Positions 48,995-58,999 are shown, counted from the first letter of the stretch. The stretch is DNA of 64,000 nucleotides from Rhizobiales bacterium 65-79 (GCA_001896885.1 MKRJ01000017.1:1-64000); one strand, 5' to 3'. Made by a program: numbers and translations. Notes: a model not told the origin generated them from the sequence alone.

Positions 48995-49948
48995 ATGGAT
49001 CGTGCCTTGCTGCCCCATCTTTCCATCGTCCTTGCGGTTGCGCGCACGCGCAGCTTTGCCCGGGCCGGTGCCGAACTCGGCCTCGGCGCTTCCGCCGTGA
49101 GCCATGCGGTCCGCACCGCCGAGCAGCGCTTGGGCGCGCCGCTGTTCGCGCGCACCACCCGCAGTGTCGCCCTGACGGAGGCGGGCGAGGCCTTTATCGA
49201 GGCTGCCCAACGCGCCTTTGACGAGATCGATGCTGCGGCCGAGCGTGTCGCGGCCGGCCAGCGCGACGTAACCGGTGTGCTGCGCCTCAACGTACCGCGC
49301 GTCGCGTTCGCCATGGGGCTCACCACGATCCTTGCCGAGATGTCTCGGCGGCACCCGCGCCTTACCGTGGAGGTGATCAGCGACGATGCGCTGGTTGATG
49401 TGGTCGCGCAGGGCTTCGATGCCGGAGTTCGGCTGGGCGAGATGATCGCGCAGGACATGGTGGCGGTGCGCATGACGCCGCCATGCCGGGCGATCCTGGT
49501 CGCGTCGCCGGCCTATCTTGCCAAGCGCCCTGCGCCCGAATCGCTCGCGGACCTGGCCGAGCAAAACTGCATCGGTTTCCGTCTGCTCGGCTCAGGCGCG
49601 ATCTACGCCTGGGAGCTCAAGGACGGCGCGCGCGAGGTGGCGGTGCCTGTCGGCGGGACGGTACGCGTATCGGATGCGAGCTATGCTCGCGACCTTGCGC
49701 TCGCCGGCATCGGCATCGCCTACATCTACGAGCCGCTCGTGGCCGGCGACCTCGCCGCCGGCCGCCTCGTCGAACTGCTCCCGCACGCCGCGATCGAGGA
49801 GCCCGGCCTCTTCCTCTACTTTCCCCGCCGCGCCGCCGATGCGCGCAAGTTGCGCGCCTTCATCAATGTCGTGCGGGAGAAATCGGCAGGAACGACCGCT
49901 GAACCTTCGCTGCAGTCTGACGGCAATTGGGCTGCTTCTCCGGCGTGA
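48995..49948 (+). CDS. LysR-type transcriptional regulator
   Basis: A 317-residue regulator with an N-terminal winged helix-turn-helix (LHS..LAVARTRSFARAGAELG, then SAVSHAVRTAEQRLGAPLF, about 8-48) and a C-terminal LysR substrate-binding domain (about 88-295). It is probably controlling the divergent SDR gene through the shared 103-base region. The start at ATG 48995 is the standard length; longer frames lie antisense to the SDR gene. Confidence 0.9.
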   Translation: MDRALLPHLSIVLAVARTRSFARAGAELGLGASAVSHAVRTAEQRLGAPLFARTTRSVALTEAGEAFIEAAQRAFDEIDAAAERVAAGQRDVTGVLRLNVPRVAFAMGLTTILAEMSRRHPRLTVEVISDDALVDVVAQGFDAGVRLGEMIAQDMVAVRMTPPCRAILVASPAYLAKRPAPESLADLAEQNCIGFRLLGSGAIYAWELKDGAREVAVPVGGTVRVSDASYARDLALAGIGIAYIYEPLVAGDLAAGRLVELLPHAAIEEPGLFLYFPRRAADARKLRAFINVVREKSAGTTAEPSLQSDGNWAASPA

Positions 49949-50083
49949 AGGAAACATGTGAATTAGGGACCGAAAGCGGTCGTTCTTGGTGGCAAGGTAA
50001 AGCTGATTTGGAGGGGCGCAAGCTTGTGTTTGTGACGGCGAGGCAATCCCCGGAAGCGCTCTGACCGCATTTGGCTACCTTTG

Positions 50084-50290
50084 TCAGCCAGGCTTTGCCG
50101 GAAGATCCAACAATCGGGAAATATCGGCGGCGCCATTGCCGGAAACGCCGATCCTGCCTCCATCGCTCACTTCAACCGCCGCCCCACTCGAGAAGCTGAG
50201 GGACCATCCATCGCCTTTGCTGTTGCGGCGGCGGCCGGTGAGTTCGATCCCGGCGGCTGAAACCAGCGCGATAACCTTGTCAACGTCCAC
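50084..50290 (-). CDS. small hypothetical protein
   Basis: This 68-residue protein starts at GTG 50290, eight bases after a strong AGGAGG. It is soluble, with alternating Ser/Gly and charged residues in the middle (SLSFSSGAAVEVSDGGRIG). It lies 36 bases downstream of the phosphatase gene on the same strand, so probably the same transcript. No family recognised. Confidence 0.6.
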   Translation of the reverse strand: MDVDKVIALVSAAGIELTGRRRNSKGDGWSLSFSSGAAVEVSDGGRIGVSGNGAADISRLLDLPAKPG

Positions 50291-50325
50291 TCGATGGTCC
50301 TCCTGTTCGGCAGGGATCCTGAATA

Positions 50326-51876
50326 TCAGTGAAGGTCGAGCGCGCCGGTGAGATCGCCAAGAGGCGGTTCACCGTTCGCGGCCACGGCTTTGTCACGCAC
50401 GACGATCCCGTGGAGTTCGGGCAAGGCGAAGCGCTCGGTGATAAATCGCAGGATCGACGTGGTGTCATAGGGCGTGTGATCGACATAGTCACGCTTGGCG
50501 AAGGGCGAGATGATGATTGCCGGGATGCGCGTGCCGGGGCCCCAGCGATCGCCCTTGGGCGGCGCGACGTGGTCCCAGATGCCGCCGTTTTCGTCATAGG
50601 TGACGACAACCAGCATATGAGCCCATTGCGGGCTCTTCTCGAGATGGGAAACGACGTCCGCTATGTGCCGGTCGCCGGCCTGGATGTCGGCATAGCCGGA
50701 ATGTTCGTTGAGATTCCCCTGGGGCTTGTAGAAGGAAACCTGCGGCAGGACGCCGTCGTCGATCGCCGCGATGAAGCTGACGCCGCCCAGTCCGGCATCG
50801 CGGATATGCTCGCGCCTCGCCTCCGTTCCAGGGGCAAAATTGGCGTAATAGTTGAACGGCTGGTGATGATACTGGAAATTCGGCACCGGGGTGTGGTTGC
50901 CATGGTCGAGCGTATATTGCCAGGCACCGGAATAATAAGCCCAGCTGATGTGCTTCAGGCTCAGCATGTCGCCGATCGTCGGCTCCGTCTGCGGCGGCAG
51001 CGTCGTTGCCTTGCTCGGATCGGCATAGCGTGGATCGCCGCCTGGCGCAGGTGCATTACCGCTCGGCTGATAGGGAGGCTGCATCGTGTTCACGGCATAG
51101 AAGTCCGGCGTCAGATTGCCGTCGGAAACGAATTTCGGAACGCCGTCGAGTGCCGATTTGGGCGAATTGTCGGCGATTTTCAAAGCCGTTCCATCCGCAT
51201 TCGTCACCGAAATGGAGGGGTGCGCCGGGCTCTTGTCCGCATTGGGGTAGTAAGGAGCGCAGGCGCAGATCAGCCATTGATGGTTGAAGAAGGAACCGCC
51301 GAAACCACCCATGAAGAAGTGATCGGCGAGCGTGTATTTCCTTGCGACCGCCCACATGACCGTCTTCGATGCATCCCAATTGCTCATCGGCATCGCACCG
51401 GAATCGGCCCAGGCGACGAACATGTCGTTCTTGCCGCCGTCGATCTGCATCTGGTTCTGGTAATAGCGGTGCCAGAGATCGTGCGTCACCGTGCTCAGCG
51501 GGACATTGAAGCCCTTGGGATCGTTGACCGTATAGGGCGCATTCGGAAGGTGCTCGGTCATGGCCTGTGTCACGGGCGGGGTGACGCCCTTCGCCGTGAG
51601 GCCGTCCCACACCGGCGGCAATTCCTTCAGGATCGAACCGTCACGGTCGCGCTGCTGCAAACTTTCCTTGCTTGCCTGGTCGAGGCCGTCGGCACCGGGG
51701 AAATGACCGTAGAGATTGTCGAACGCACGGTTCTCGGCGAAAATGACGACGACGGTCTTGATCTTGTCGATGCCGTCCGGCGGGCCACCGGGCTCCCCGG
51801 CAAGGACAGGGGCAGAGAAGGCAAGGGAAAAAGTGAGCGCCGTCGAACAAAGGGCCAGAACGTACGATCGTTTCAT
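50326..51876 (-). CDS. secreted acid phosphatase/phosphoesterase (AcpA/phospholipase C superfamily)
   Basis: The 516-residue protein has a Sec signal peptide (MKRSYVLALCSTALTFSLAF, cleavage after about residue 26) and the phosphoesterase-family core: VVIFAENRAFDNLYGHFPG near residue 47, the GGSFFNHQ segment near 195, and VVTYDENGGIWDHV near 425. The family includes AcpA acid phosphatases and phospholipases C. The ATG at 51876 follows GGAGGAA. It is divergent from a cytochrome c peroxidase. Likely periplasmic phosphate release. Confidence 0.88.
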   Translation of the reverse strand: MKRSYVLALCSTALTFSLAFSAPVLAGEPGGPPDGIDKIKTVVVIFAENRAFDNLYGHFPGADGLDQASKESLQQRDRDGSILKELPPVWDGLTAKGVTPPVTQAMTEHLPNAPYTVNDPKGFNVPLSTVTHDLWHRYYQNQMQIDGGKNDMFVAWADSGAMPMSNWDASKTVMWAVARKYTLADHFFMGGFGGSFFNHQWLICACAPYYPNADKSPAHPSISVTNADGTALKIADNSPKSALDGVPKFVSDGNLTPDFYAVNTMQPPYQPSGNAPAPGGDPRYADPSKATTLPPQTEPTIGDMLSLKHISWAYYSGAWQYTLDHGNHTPVPNFQYHHQPFNYYANFAPGTEARREHIRDAGLGGVSFIAAIDDGVLPQVSFYKPQGNLNEHSGYADIQAGDRHIADVVSHLEKSPQWAHMLVVVTYDENGGIWDHVAPPKGDRWGPGTRIPAIIISPFAKRDYVDHTPYDTTSILRFITERFALPELHGIVVRDKAVAANGEPPLGDLTGALDLH

Positions 51877-51905
51877 CCCCGGTTCCTCCAGCAAATTAAC
51901 GCAGG

Positions 51906-53234
51906 ATGACACCACCTTTGGACGTATTTTTCAATAGATGCGATTCACCCCGCGGACATCGTCGGGGCCGCTGGGCCGTGACAGGCGTCGTGGAGGCGGG
52001 CGGTTTTCTCTTCTGCGCATCGCTGATGGCCATGGTTCTGGCTGCTGTGGCCGCCATATACGCCGTCCGCCCGTCATCGGCGGAACCAATGTCACGCACA
52101 CAGGCACGCCAGCGCGCGGAGGCGCTCTCGGCGCTCGGCCAGACGCTGTTTTCCGATCCGAGGCTGTCGGCGTCCGGCCGTCTTTCCTGCTCTTCCTGTC
52201 ACGACCCGGCCCACGCCTTTGCCCAGAGCAATTCACGCTCGGTGCAACTCGGCGGAAAAGACATGGCCGATCCCGGTGTCCGCGCCGTGCCCTCCCTGAA
52301 ATATCTGCAGGCCGTCCCTCAGTTCACGGAACATTTTTTCGATTCGGAAGACGAGGCCGACGAAAGCATCGACAACGGACCGACCGGCGGCCTCACCTGG
52401 GATGGAAGGGCCGACAGAGGCGCGGGGCAGGCGCGGATTCCGCTTTTGTCCCCATTCGAGATGGGAAACACCAACGCCAAGGATGTGGCTCGGCGCGCGC
52501 TGGCGGCGGGCTATGGCTCGCCTCTCGCCGCGATTTACGGGCGGGATGCCGTCGAAGACCCGAACGCTGTTTTCCACGGAATCCTCAAGGCGCTCGAAGT
52601 CTACGAGCAGGCCTGGCGGACCTTCTATCCTTATTCGAGCAAATATGACGCGTATCTCGCCGGAAAGGCGGTGCTGACGCCGACGGAAGCGCTCGGCCTG
52701 AGGCTTTTTGAAGACCCGGAAAAGGGCAATTGCGCATCCTGCCATATCAGCGAGCCCGCCAATGACGGCGAACCGCCGCAATTCACCGATTATGGATTGA
52801 TCGCCGTCGCCGCCCCTCGCAATCCCGACATCCCCGCCAATGCCGATCCAGCCTATTATGATCTCGGCCTCTGCGGGCCGCTGCGCACCGACTTCCTCGG
52901 CCGCGCGGACTATTGCGGTCTTTTCCGCACGCCGAGCCTGCGCAACGTCGCGACACGCAAGGTCTTCTTCCACAACGGCGTCTTCCATTCGCTGAAGGAT
53001 GCCGTGACCTTCTACGCGACAAGGGATACCGATCCCGGCCACTGGTATCCGAAATTACCGGATGGCCAAATCGCCATCTATAATGACCTTCCGGCTCGTT
53101 ACCGCGCCAATATCAACATGGATCCGCCCTTCGGCGGCAAGCCGGGCGACGAACCGCGGCTCAACGACAAGGAGATCGACGCCATCGTTGCTTTCCTCGG
53201 TACGCTTACCGACGGCTGGACAAATTCCAAATAG
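51906..53234 (+). CDS. di-haem cytochrome c peroxidase/MauG family protein
   Basis: A 442-residue frame with a membrane-anchor or signal segment at about residues 30-54 and two haem-binding CxxCH sites: CSSCHDPAH (about 98) and CASCHISEP (about 278). The family reduces H2O2 in the periplasm or, as MauG, modifies proteins. The first 25 residues are Arg-rich and a GTG at 51978 is an alternative start. The divergent start of the phosphatase gene is only 29 bases away from the ATG, which leaves little room for two promoters and favours the later start. Confidence 0.85.
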   Translation: MTPPLDVFFNRCDSPRGHRRGRWAVTGVVEAGGFLFCASLMAMVLAAVAAIYAVRPSSAEPMSRTQARQRAEALSALGQTLFSDPRLSASGRLSCSSCHDPAHAFAQSNSRSVQLGGKDMADPGVRAVPSLKYLQAVPQFTEHFFDSEDEADESIDNGPTGGLTWDGRADRGAGQARIPLLSPFEMGNTNAKDVARRALAAGYGSPLAAIYGRDAVEDPNAVFHGILKALEVYEQAWRTFYPYSSKYDAYLAGKAVLTPTEALGLRLFEDPEKGNCASCHISEPANDGEPPQFTDYGLIAVAAPRNPDIPANADPAYYDLGLCGPLRTDFLGRADYCGLFRTPSLRNVATRKVFFHNGVFHSLKDAVTFYATRDTDPGHWYPKLPDGQIAIYNDLPARYRANINMDPPFGGKPGDEPRLNDKEIDAIVAFLGTLTDGWTNSK

Positions 53235-53518
53235 CCGCAGCGTCCTCTTCCTGCATGTGGAGCGATTCGAGCAGGAACGACGAAGCTTCGGTTTGACGGA
53301 AGGGGCGCCGGACAGCAACCTTGTACGAAGCGGTTTCCATGATGCCGCTGACACGGGACGTGCACGGAGGCGGAAGGCCGGAAACGGGGCGGAGCGGCTG
53401 GCCAGTCCTGGGCGGGATGCCCATCGATGCTGCAGTTCGAGAGGAAGTCTCGCTGCAGTTCTTTTCTGGAAAATTCAAAGTCCGTTTCTGCGGGCGCGAT
53501 TAGCTCATGGAGCGGAAC

Positions 53519-54200
53519 ATGCGATCGACTCGTATCGAGCCCCGCGATCTGCGGCAGCTCAAGGAATGGCCAGACAATCCCCGCGTTCATCCACCGCGGC
53601 AAATTCGGCAGATGAGAAAGATTGTCAGAGAAATCGGCCTTCTCGGCACTCTTGTAGTTGATGAACACGGCGTTACCTTGGCCGGTCATCTGCGGCGGCT
53701 TGCGGCATTGGCCGAAGGAATAATGGAGGCGGATTGCGTTGTCGTCGAGGGGATTACGGAGGCAGAAAAACGTGCCTTCATCCTTGCGGACAACAAGCTC
53801 GGTTTGGGCTCGACCTGGGACATCGAGCGCGTGCAGCTGATGCTCGACGAGATCGTCCGTCTCGATGTCGATCTGGACCTTTCCTTGACGGGTTTCGATG
53901 CGGCGGAAATCGACCAACTGAGAATGGATCTTGCTCCTGAGGAGAAAGGTCCGTCACCGCGCGATGAGGCGATGCCGGAGCTGCGCAAGGGCCCTGCCGT
54001 ATCACGGCGTGGCGATATTATCCGGCTGGGAACGCATCGGCTCGTTTGCGGGGATAGCAGGGATCCTTGGATCCTTTCGGACGCTGATGGGAAGAGAGCA
54101 AGCGGCGATCGTCATCAGCGACGCGCCGTACAACTTGGCGGCGCGCCAGATCGGTGGTGGTGGCCGCCGCGTTCGGGGTGGGAAGGCAGTTCATCCCATT
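53519..54200 (+). pseudogene. truncated ParB-type DNA methyltransferase
   Basis: The first 150 codons encode a ParB/Srx-like N-terminal domain (LKEWPDNPRVHPP, then GHLRRLAALAEG and ADNKLGLGSTWD). A start of DNA methyltransferase sequence follows (RRGDIIRLGTHRLVCGDS), as in phage and plasmid N6-adenine methylases. Around 54075 the reading frame shifts: the methylase motif IV, VISDAPYNLA, is in another frame. The coding similarity stops near 54190, where the ABC transporter cluster begins. The catalytic domain is missing, so it is not functional. Confidence 0.8.
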
Positions 54201-54218
54201 AGGTCACCTCCCGTGACG

Positions 54219-55091
54219 TCAGTCCTTGACGCTTCCAGCGATCATCCCGCTGACCAGCCATTTGCGCACCAGAACCGTGAATACGATGACCGGTAACATC
54301 ACCAGCGTGCCGCCCGCGGCCATCTTCCCCCATTCCCAACCCTCGTACTGCATGAAATTGATGATAGCCACCGGAGCGGTCATTGCGTTGGTGCGGGTCA
54401 GAATGAGAGCGTAGAAGAAGTCGTTCCAGGAAAAGATGAAACACAATACGGCCGTTGCAGCCATCCCCGGCGCGGTTAACGGCAAGGTGATCCGCAAGAA
54501 GGCGCTCCACATCCCGCACCCATCGATCCTGGCTGCCTCTTCCAGCGAGATCGGAACGGACTCGAAAAAGGATTGCATCATCCAAATCACCAAGGCGAGG
54601 TTGAATGTCAGGTAGATGATCGACAATCCCCATACCGTGTCGAGCAGACCGATTTGTCGGAAGGCGAGGAAGAACGGAATGGTAAAGGCGATCTGCGGAG
54701 CCATTCGGGTCGACAGGATCCACATTGCAATCGCTCCGCGGGCCCGGAAGCGCCAGCGGCACATCACATAGGCGGCCGGCGTTCCAACGACGAGGGCGAC
54801 AAAGGTCGATAGCCCGCTTGATATAACGCTGTTGAGGAACGAGCGCAGAAACTGGCTTTCGAAAAGCGCCCTGTAATGGTCCAGCGTTGGCCTGAACAAG
54901 AGCTGATAGCCAAGGGCATCGTTGTCCGGTCTCAATGAGATTTGCACCAGCCACACGATCGGGAAAAGCACGAAAGCGAGCGCCAGGAGAAGCGCGGCGT
55001 TCGTGAGCGCGGCCGCAACCGTCGCCCTCCATGAGGACGGCTCCGGTTGGAGTTCGAAAGGCAGCGCAGGCCCCAACTGCTCACCGGCCAT
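54219..55091 (-). CDS. carbohydrate ABC transporter permease, MalG type
   Basis: The protein has six spans and the inner-membrane EAA loop SLEEAARIDGCGMWSAFLRI (about residue 190) that contacts the ATPase. It overlaps the MalF-type permease gene by 11 bases. The start at 55091 is chosen within that overlap; a start at 55118 is possible. It is the last gene of the operon seen here, and no ATPase gene follows. Confidence 0.88.
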   Translation of the reverse strand: MAGEQLGPALPFELQPEPSSWRATVAAALTNAALLLALAFVLFPIVWLVQISLRPDNDALGYQLLFRPTLDHYRALFESQFLRSFLNSVISSGLSTFVALVVGTPAAYVMCRWRFRARGAIAMWILSTRMAPQIAFTIPFFLAFRQIGLLDTVWGLSIIYLTFNLALVIWMMQSFFESVPISLEEAARIDGCGMWSAFLRITLPLTAPGMAATAVLCFIFSWNDFFYALILTRTNAMTAPVAIINFMQYEGWEWGKMAAGGTLVMLPVIVFTVLVRKWLVSGMIAGSVKD

Positions 55092-55998
55092 AGGCGGACG
55101 CTCCCTGGCGGCGGCCAATGACCCAACTCAAAACGAACACGCCGGCTGTCAGCATCACCGCTATCGCACTGGCATAGCCCCAGTACGCGTAGTTGAAGGC
55201 CTGCGTGAACGCATAGTAGTTTGTCACCTGGGTGGCCGTTCCTGGCCCTCCGCTCGTCAGCACGTAGATCAAGGGAAACGCCTTGATGCTGTCGATCAGC
55301 CGGAAGAGCGCCGCGACGACGATGGCCGGGCGGATAAAGGGAAGGATGACATACCAGAAAAGCTGCAGCGGGCCGGCACCGTCGACTTTTGCCGCCTCGA
55401 TCGGTTCGTCGGGGACGACCTGTAGCGCGGCCAGAATGATCAGCATGGTAAAGGGGAACCATTCCCATGTGTCGGCGAAAGCAATCGCCCATAGCGCGGT
55501 ATCCGCGTTGGTAATGAGGGATGACACGGGAGCGCCGAGGGCCGCCAGCAATCTGTGCAAAGGACTGATATCGGGCGTGTAGAGGATCTTCCATATCAGC
55601 GCCGCCACGATGGGCGGTAGGACCATCGGAATCAGGAAAACCGTCCTCAAGGCCTGCAAGAATCGCGACCGGCGGTGCAGGAGGAGCGCGACGCCGAGCC
55701 CCAACAGGACCTGGGCGATGACCGTCGAAACGGACAGCTTGATCTGCACCCACACGGAATCCAAGAATTGTTGGTCCTGGAGGGCGCCTACATAGTTCTG
55801 TGTCGGATCGGAGAAGTCGGTCAACGAACCGGGTATCGTCGGCGTGCCAGGAGTGAGACTGACCACGAAGAGATATATTGCCGGGGCCAGCGTCAGCACC
55901 ATCAACAGGAGAACGGCGGGGAGCAGCCCCGATAGGTAAGCGAGTTGCTCCTGCCGATCGATGCTCGATACCGCAGGTCTCGGTACGGATCGTTGCAT
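55081..55998 (-). CDS. carbohydrate ABC transporter permease, MalF type
   Basis: The 305-residue protein has six spans and the EAA loop PIEAAKVDGAGPLQLFWYV (about residue 205). Paired with the following permease and the preceding binding protein, it forms a CUT1-type sugar importer. Starts nine bases after the binding-protein gene. Confidence 0.9.
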   Translation of the reverse strand: MQRSVPRPAVSSIDRQEQLAYLSGLLPAVLLLMVLTLAPAIYLFVVSLTPGTPTIPGSLTDFSDPTQNYVGALQDQQFLDSVWVQIKLSVSTVIAQVLLGLGVALLLHRRSRFLQALRTVFLIPMVLPPIVAALIWKILYTPDISPLHRLLAALGAPVSSLITNADTALWAIAFADTWEWFPFTMLIILAALQVVPDEPIEAAKVDGAGPLQLFWYVILPFIRPAIVVAALFRLIDSIKAFPLIYVLTSGGPGTATQVTNYYAFTQAFNYAYWGYASAIAVMLTAGVFVLSWVIGRRQGASAYGR

Positions 55999-56006
55999 GG
56001 ACAGAC

Positions 56007-57347
56007 CTAGAGGCGAATGCCGGCCCTTTTCAGATTGGCGATTGCGCTCGACTGGGCCTGCTTCATCGATTCCGCCGCAGACATCTGCTTGGAGACGATG
56101 CGCTCCATCGCCTGACCAATCAACGTATCGACCTGAGGGAACACGGACACTATACGGTAGTCCATGTAATTGCTCTTGCCCACCAGTTCGATCGTCTTCA
56201 GGTAGATCTCGGCGACATCATTCCCATTCAGCATCAGCCGTTTCTTGAATTCCGGGCTTTCGATTACCGAACGACGACTGGGCGACGAGTAGCCCTTTTC
56301 GGTCACGGCTCGCATCATCATGGATTTCGACATCGCCCATTTGATAAATTCCCAGCTTGCCGCCTTGTTCTTGGCGCCGACAGGAATGCCCCACGCATGG
56401 GTGGCAAATCCCGGGAATTGCCCTGCCGGACCCTTCGGGAACATGGAATAACGCACTGTTTTTGCCGACTTGCTGTCCGGGTCGGCGGCCGGCATCAGGA
56501 AGATATGGCCTTCGGTCGCGTAGTTTGCGCGACCTTGCTTGAGCGCCGCCGTAACCTGGTCGTAGCTGTACGAAAGGACACCGTTTGGGCCGTAGTCGCG
56601 CAGGAGATGCGAATAGAAATCCGCTGCGGCGATCGCCTCCTGCGTATCGAGAGCAGGCATCAGATCGTCGGGCGGGTTGCGGAAGACGTTGCCGCCAAAG
56701 CCCTGCAGATATGGCGGAAAGTTCCAGCCATGGCGATTGTCACCCAGGAAGCCGGCGACGCCATCCTTGTTGGTTGCCGCCGCTACCTTTTCGATGTCAT
56801 CGAAAGTTTCCGGCATCTTCAATCCGGCCTTTTCGACGAGGTCGTATCGTCCGGCGGCCGCCATGTAGCAGTCGCAGGTCCAGGGAATGCCGTAGAGGCT
56901 TCCGTCCTTGCCCGACATTATCTTGCGGGCTGCCGGAAGAAAATCGTCGGTGTCCCAGTCCTTCGGGGTGGCGTTCTCGTCCTTGATGAAGGAATCCAGC
57001 GGAGCGAACCAGCCGGCTCTGAGCCAGCGATCGACATAAATGAACGTGATGTTCAAAACATCGAAGGATGACCCCTTCGTGGAAAGTTCCAGGTCGACCC
57101 GCTGGTTGTAGATCAGAAAGCCGGGCGTGTCGTAATTCACCTTCATGCCGGTAAGTTCTTCGAACTCGGGCAAATAAGTCTGCAACAGCTTTGGAAAGGG
57201 CGCGCTCCAGCAGGAGACGTTCAGTTCGACGCCCTGGAACGGTTTTGATCCCGCCCGAGCCGGTGCTTTTCCTGTAAGCGCGAGCGCGCCTAGCGCGGCG
57301 GTACCTTTCAGCACATGCCGACGGCTTACGTTCCGAAAAGACGGCAT
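56007..57347 (-). CDS. extracellular solute-binding protein, CUT1 sugar family
   Basis: The 446-residue periplasmic protein has a twin-arginine-type N-terminus (SRRHVLKG, then ALGALALTGKAPARA) and the general type 1 binding-protein pattern, including PGFLIYNQ and YGIPWTCD. First gene of the transporter operon. Ligand unknown, probably a sugar or polyol. Confidence 0.88.
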   Translation of the reverse strand: MPSFRNVSRRHVLKGTAALGALALTGKAPARAGSKPFQGVELNVSCWSAPFPKLLQTYLPEFEELTGMKVNYDTPGFLIYNQRVDLELSTKGSSFDVLNITFIYVDRWLRAGWFAPLDSFIKDENATPKDWDTDDFLPAARKIMSGKDGSLYGIPWTCDCYMAAAGRYDLVEKAGLKMPETFDDIEKVAAATNKDGVAGFLGDNRHGWNFPPYLQGFGGNVFRNPPDDLMPALDTQEAIAAADFYSHLLRDYGPNGVLSYSYDQVTAALKQGRANYATEGHIFLMPAADPDSKSAKTVRYSMFPKGPAGQFPGFATHAWGIPVGAKNKAASWEFIKWAMSKSMMMRAVTEKGYSSPSRRSVIESPEFKKRLMLNGNDVAEIYLKTIELVGKSNYMDYRIVSVFPQVDTLIGQAMERIVSKQMSAAESMKQAQSSAIANLKRAGIRL

Positions 57348-57545
57348 TTCTTCCTCCCCTGGCCGTGTATCCTCATATTCGGCCAGAACGGTACTATTAT
57401 TGATCCTCTTCTGGCTGTCAATGATGGAAGGCAGGGCTTGGCAAAATCAACGTTCAGCCTCACGGCTCCGCCGTGCCATGTACGGAGTGGCTTCGAATTC
57501 GAAAAGACCGATTTTGTGTGTGTGGGTCTTTGCGCCGGTCACTAC

Positions 57546-57734
57546 GCAAGGAGAGATACGGACGCGCAGAAAGCGTTCATCATCAAGCAGGGCGAAGACG
57601 GTACATCGGTGGCGGAGATCTGCCGGAAAGCCGGAATCAGCCAAGCGATCTACTTCAACTGGAAAAAGAAGTATTCCGGCATGATGCCGTCGGATATGAA
57701 GCGGCTGCGCGAGTTGGAGCAGGAGAACGCCCAG
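57546..57734 (+). mobile_element. IS3-family transposase OrfA fragment
   Basis: The frame contains the OrfA helix-turn-helix (AFIIKQGEDGTSVAEICRK, then AGISQAIYFNWKKKYSGM) and the following LRELEQEN leucine-zipper start, then is interrupted by unrelated sequence. OrfB is absent and no inverted repeats are evident, so it is a remnant. It is fused in frame to the recombinase sequence downstream. Confidence 0.85.
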
Positions 57735-57776
57735 TCGACGCCAGGCGGCGCCGCAGTGTGGGGGGAGCGAATACCC

Positions 57777-58431
57777 ATGGATAACGAACGACGGGCAAGA
57801 CCAACCATGCGATGTGCCGTCTATACCGGGAAGTCATCGGAAGAGGGGCTCGAGCAATCCTTCAACTCGCTTCATGCCCAGCGCGAGGCCTGTGAAGCCT
57901 ATATCGGCAGCCAGAAGCACGAAGGCTGGAAAGTGCTTTCCGCTGCGTATGATGATGGCGGCTTCTCCGGCGGCACGATGGAACGACCGGCCTTGCAGTC
58001 TCTGCTCAGCGACATCCGCAAAGGACTGGTCGACGTGGTGGTGGTCTATAAGATCGACCGTTTGACCCGCTCCCTTTTCGACTTCGCCAAGATCGTCGAG
58101 ATCTTCGATGCGGCCAATGTGTCGTTCGTCTCCGTCACCCAGTCCTTCAACACGACCACGTCGATGGGGCGGCTGACGCTTAACGTGCTTCTCTCGTTCG
58201 CCCAGAGTAAAGGCCCGGGAGATAGAGTCCATCGCCGATCTTGCCCGCCTCGAAAACGTCAATCGCGCCTGGATCAGCAATCAGCTTGCCCTTGCATTCC
58301 TTGCTCCCGACATCACGGAAGCCGTCCTCAATGGTACGCAGCCTCTCACGCTCACCCTCGATCACCTGGTCGAGATCGCCAACACCTCATCCGACTGGTC
58401 GCTTCAGCGGCAGGCGTTTCGCGCCGCTTGA
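57777..58431 (+). pseudogene. serine recombinase, internally deleted
   Basis: From ATG 57777 the resolvase catalytic domain is present: VYTGKSSEEGLEQSFNSLHA with the catalytic Ser, YDDGGFSGGTMERP, YKIDRLTRS and SFNTTTSMGRLTLNVLLSFAQ. At about 58205 the frame shifts directly into the last 70 residues (IADLARLENVNRAWISNQLA to a stop at 58431). A few hundred central codons, including the zinc-ribbon and coiled-coil region of large serine recombinases, are missing. The usual YTR before the Ser is YTG. Non-functional relic of a mobile element at the right end of the accessory DNA. Confidence 0.85.
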
Positions 58432-58736
58432 ACCCAAATGATCGCGGCATAGACTCGGACCGGACCACGCCGCCGGGATATTTTCCATGCCAGCTAAGCC
58501 TCAATGGCACGTTGCAGGTCCGATAGACCCTGCACCGCCACCATCATCCATGCATCGCGAAAGCCGCCAGCGTCAGTCCAAAAATGGCGCCCGGAGACTT
58601 TCGGGCGAGTTTGGCCTGAATGGCACGCTGAGAGGCCGATTGGGCTGAGCAAGCGCTGCTAACATGAGCGCTAAGCCACGGAAAAGGCGGCGCTTTCTCT
58701 CAATAGACGAAAACAGCGAGTTCGCAGGAAGGTGGT
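58432..58736. other. intergenic region with an imperfect direct repeat
   Basis: No gene is supported here. A 27-base motif occurs twice in direct orientation (58498-58524 and 58614-58640, identical at 21 of 27 positions, core AATGGCACG and CCGAT), next to the recombinase relic. Confidence 0.5.
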
Positions 58737-58810
58737 TGGCTGGGGAACCTGGATTCGAACCAGGACTAACGGAGTCAGAGTCCGCTGGTCTACCGTTAAC
58801 CTATTCCCCA
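58737..58810 (-). tRNA. tRNA-Gln (anticodon CTG)
   Basis: On the minus strand the 74-base sequence folds into a cloverleaf: acceptor TGGGGAA/TTCCCCA, anticodon stem GCGGA/TCCGT with loop CTCTGAC (anticodon CTG, reading CAG), T arm with GTTCGAATC, discriminator G and encoded CCA. Confidence 0.95.
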
Positions 58811-58999
58811 ATGATCCCGTCGCGCTGGCGCGCCGGATCGGTGAGCCGCGTTTTAGCCTCCGTTCTGAAATAGTCAAGCTTTCGGCCCCTTCAAGCCCGG
58901 GCGCGCAACGCCAGGGCCATCCCGAGCTTCTTTCCATGCCGCTTCTTCGAAGCAAGTTCGCATTTCCTCCGCCGCGCAAGCGGCCTATATGAGCCGGCC

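Noticed and set aside
58737-58810. tRNA-Gln as the integration site of the fluoride island
   Set aside because: No tyrosine integrase is present, and I see no duplicated tRNA 3' end near the left border around 14.8 kb.
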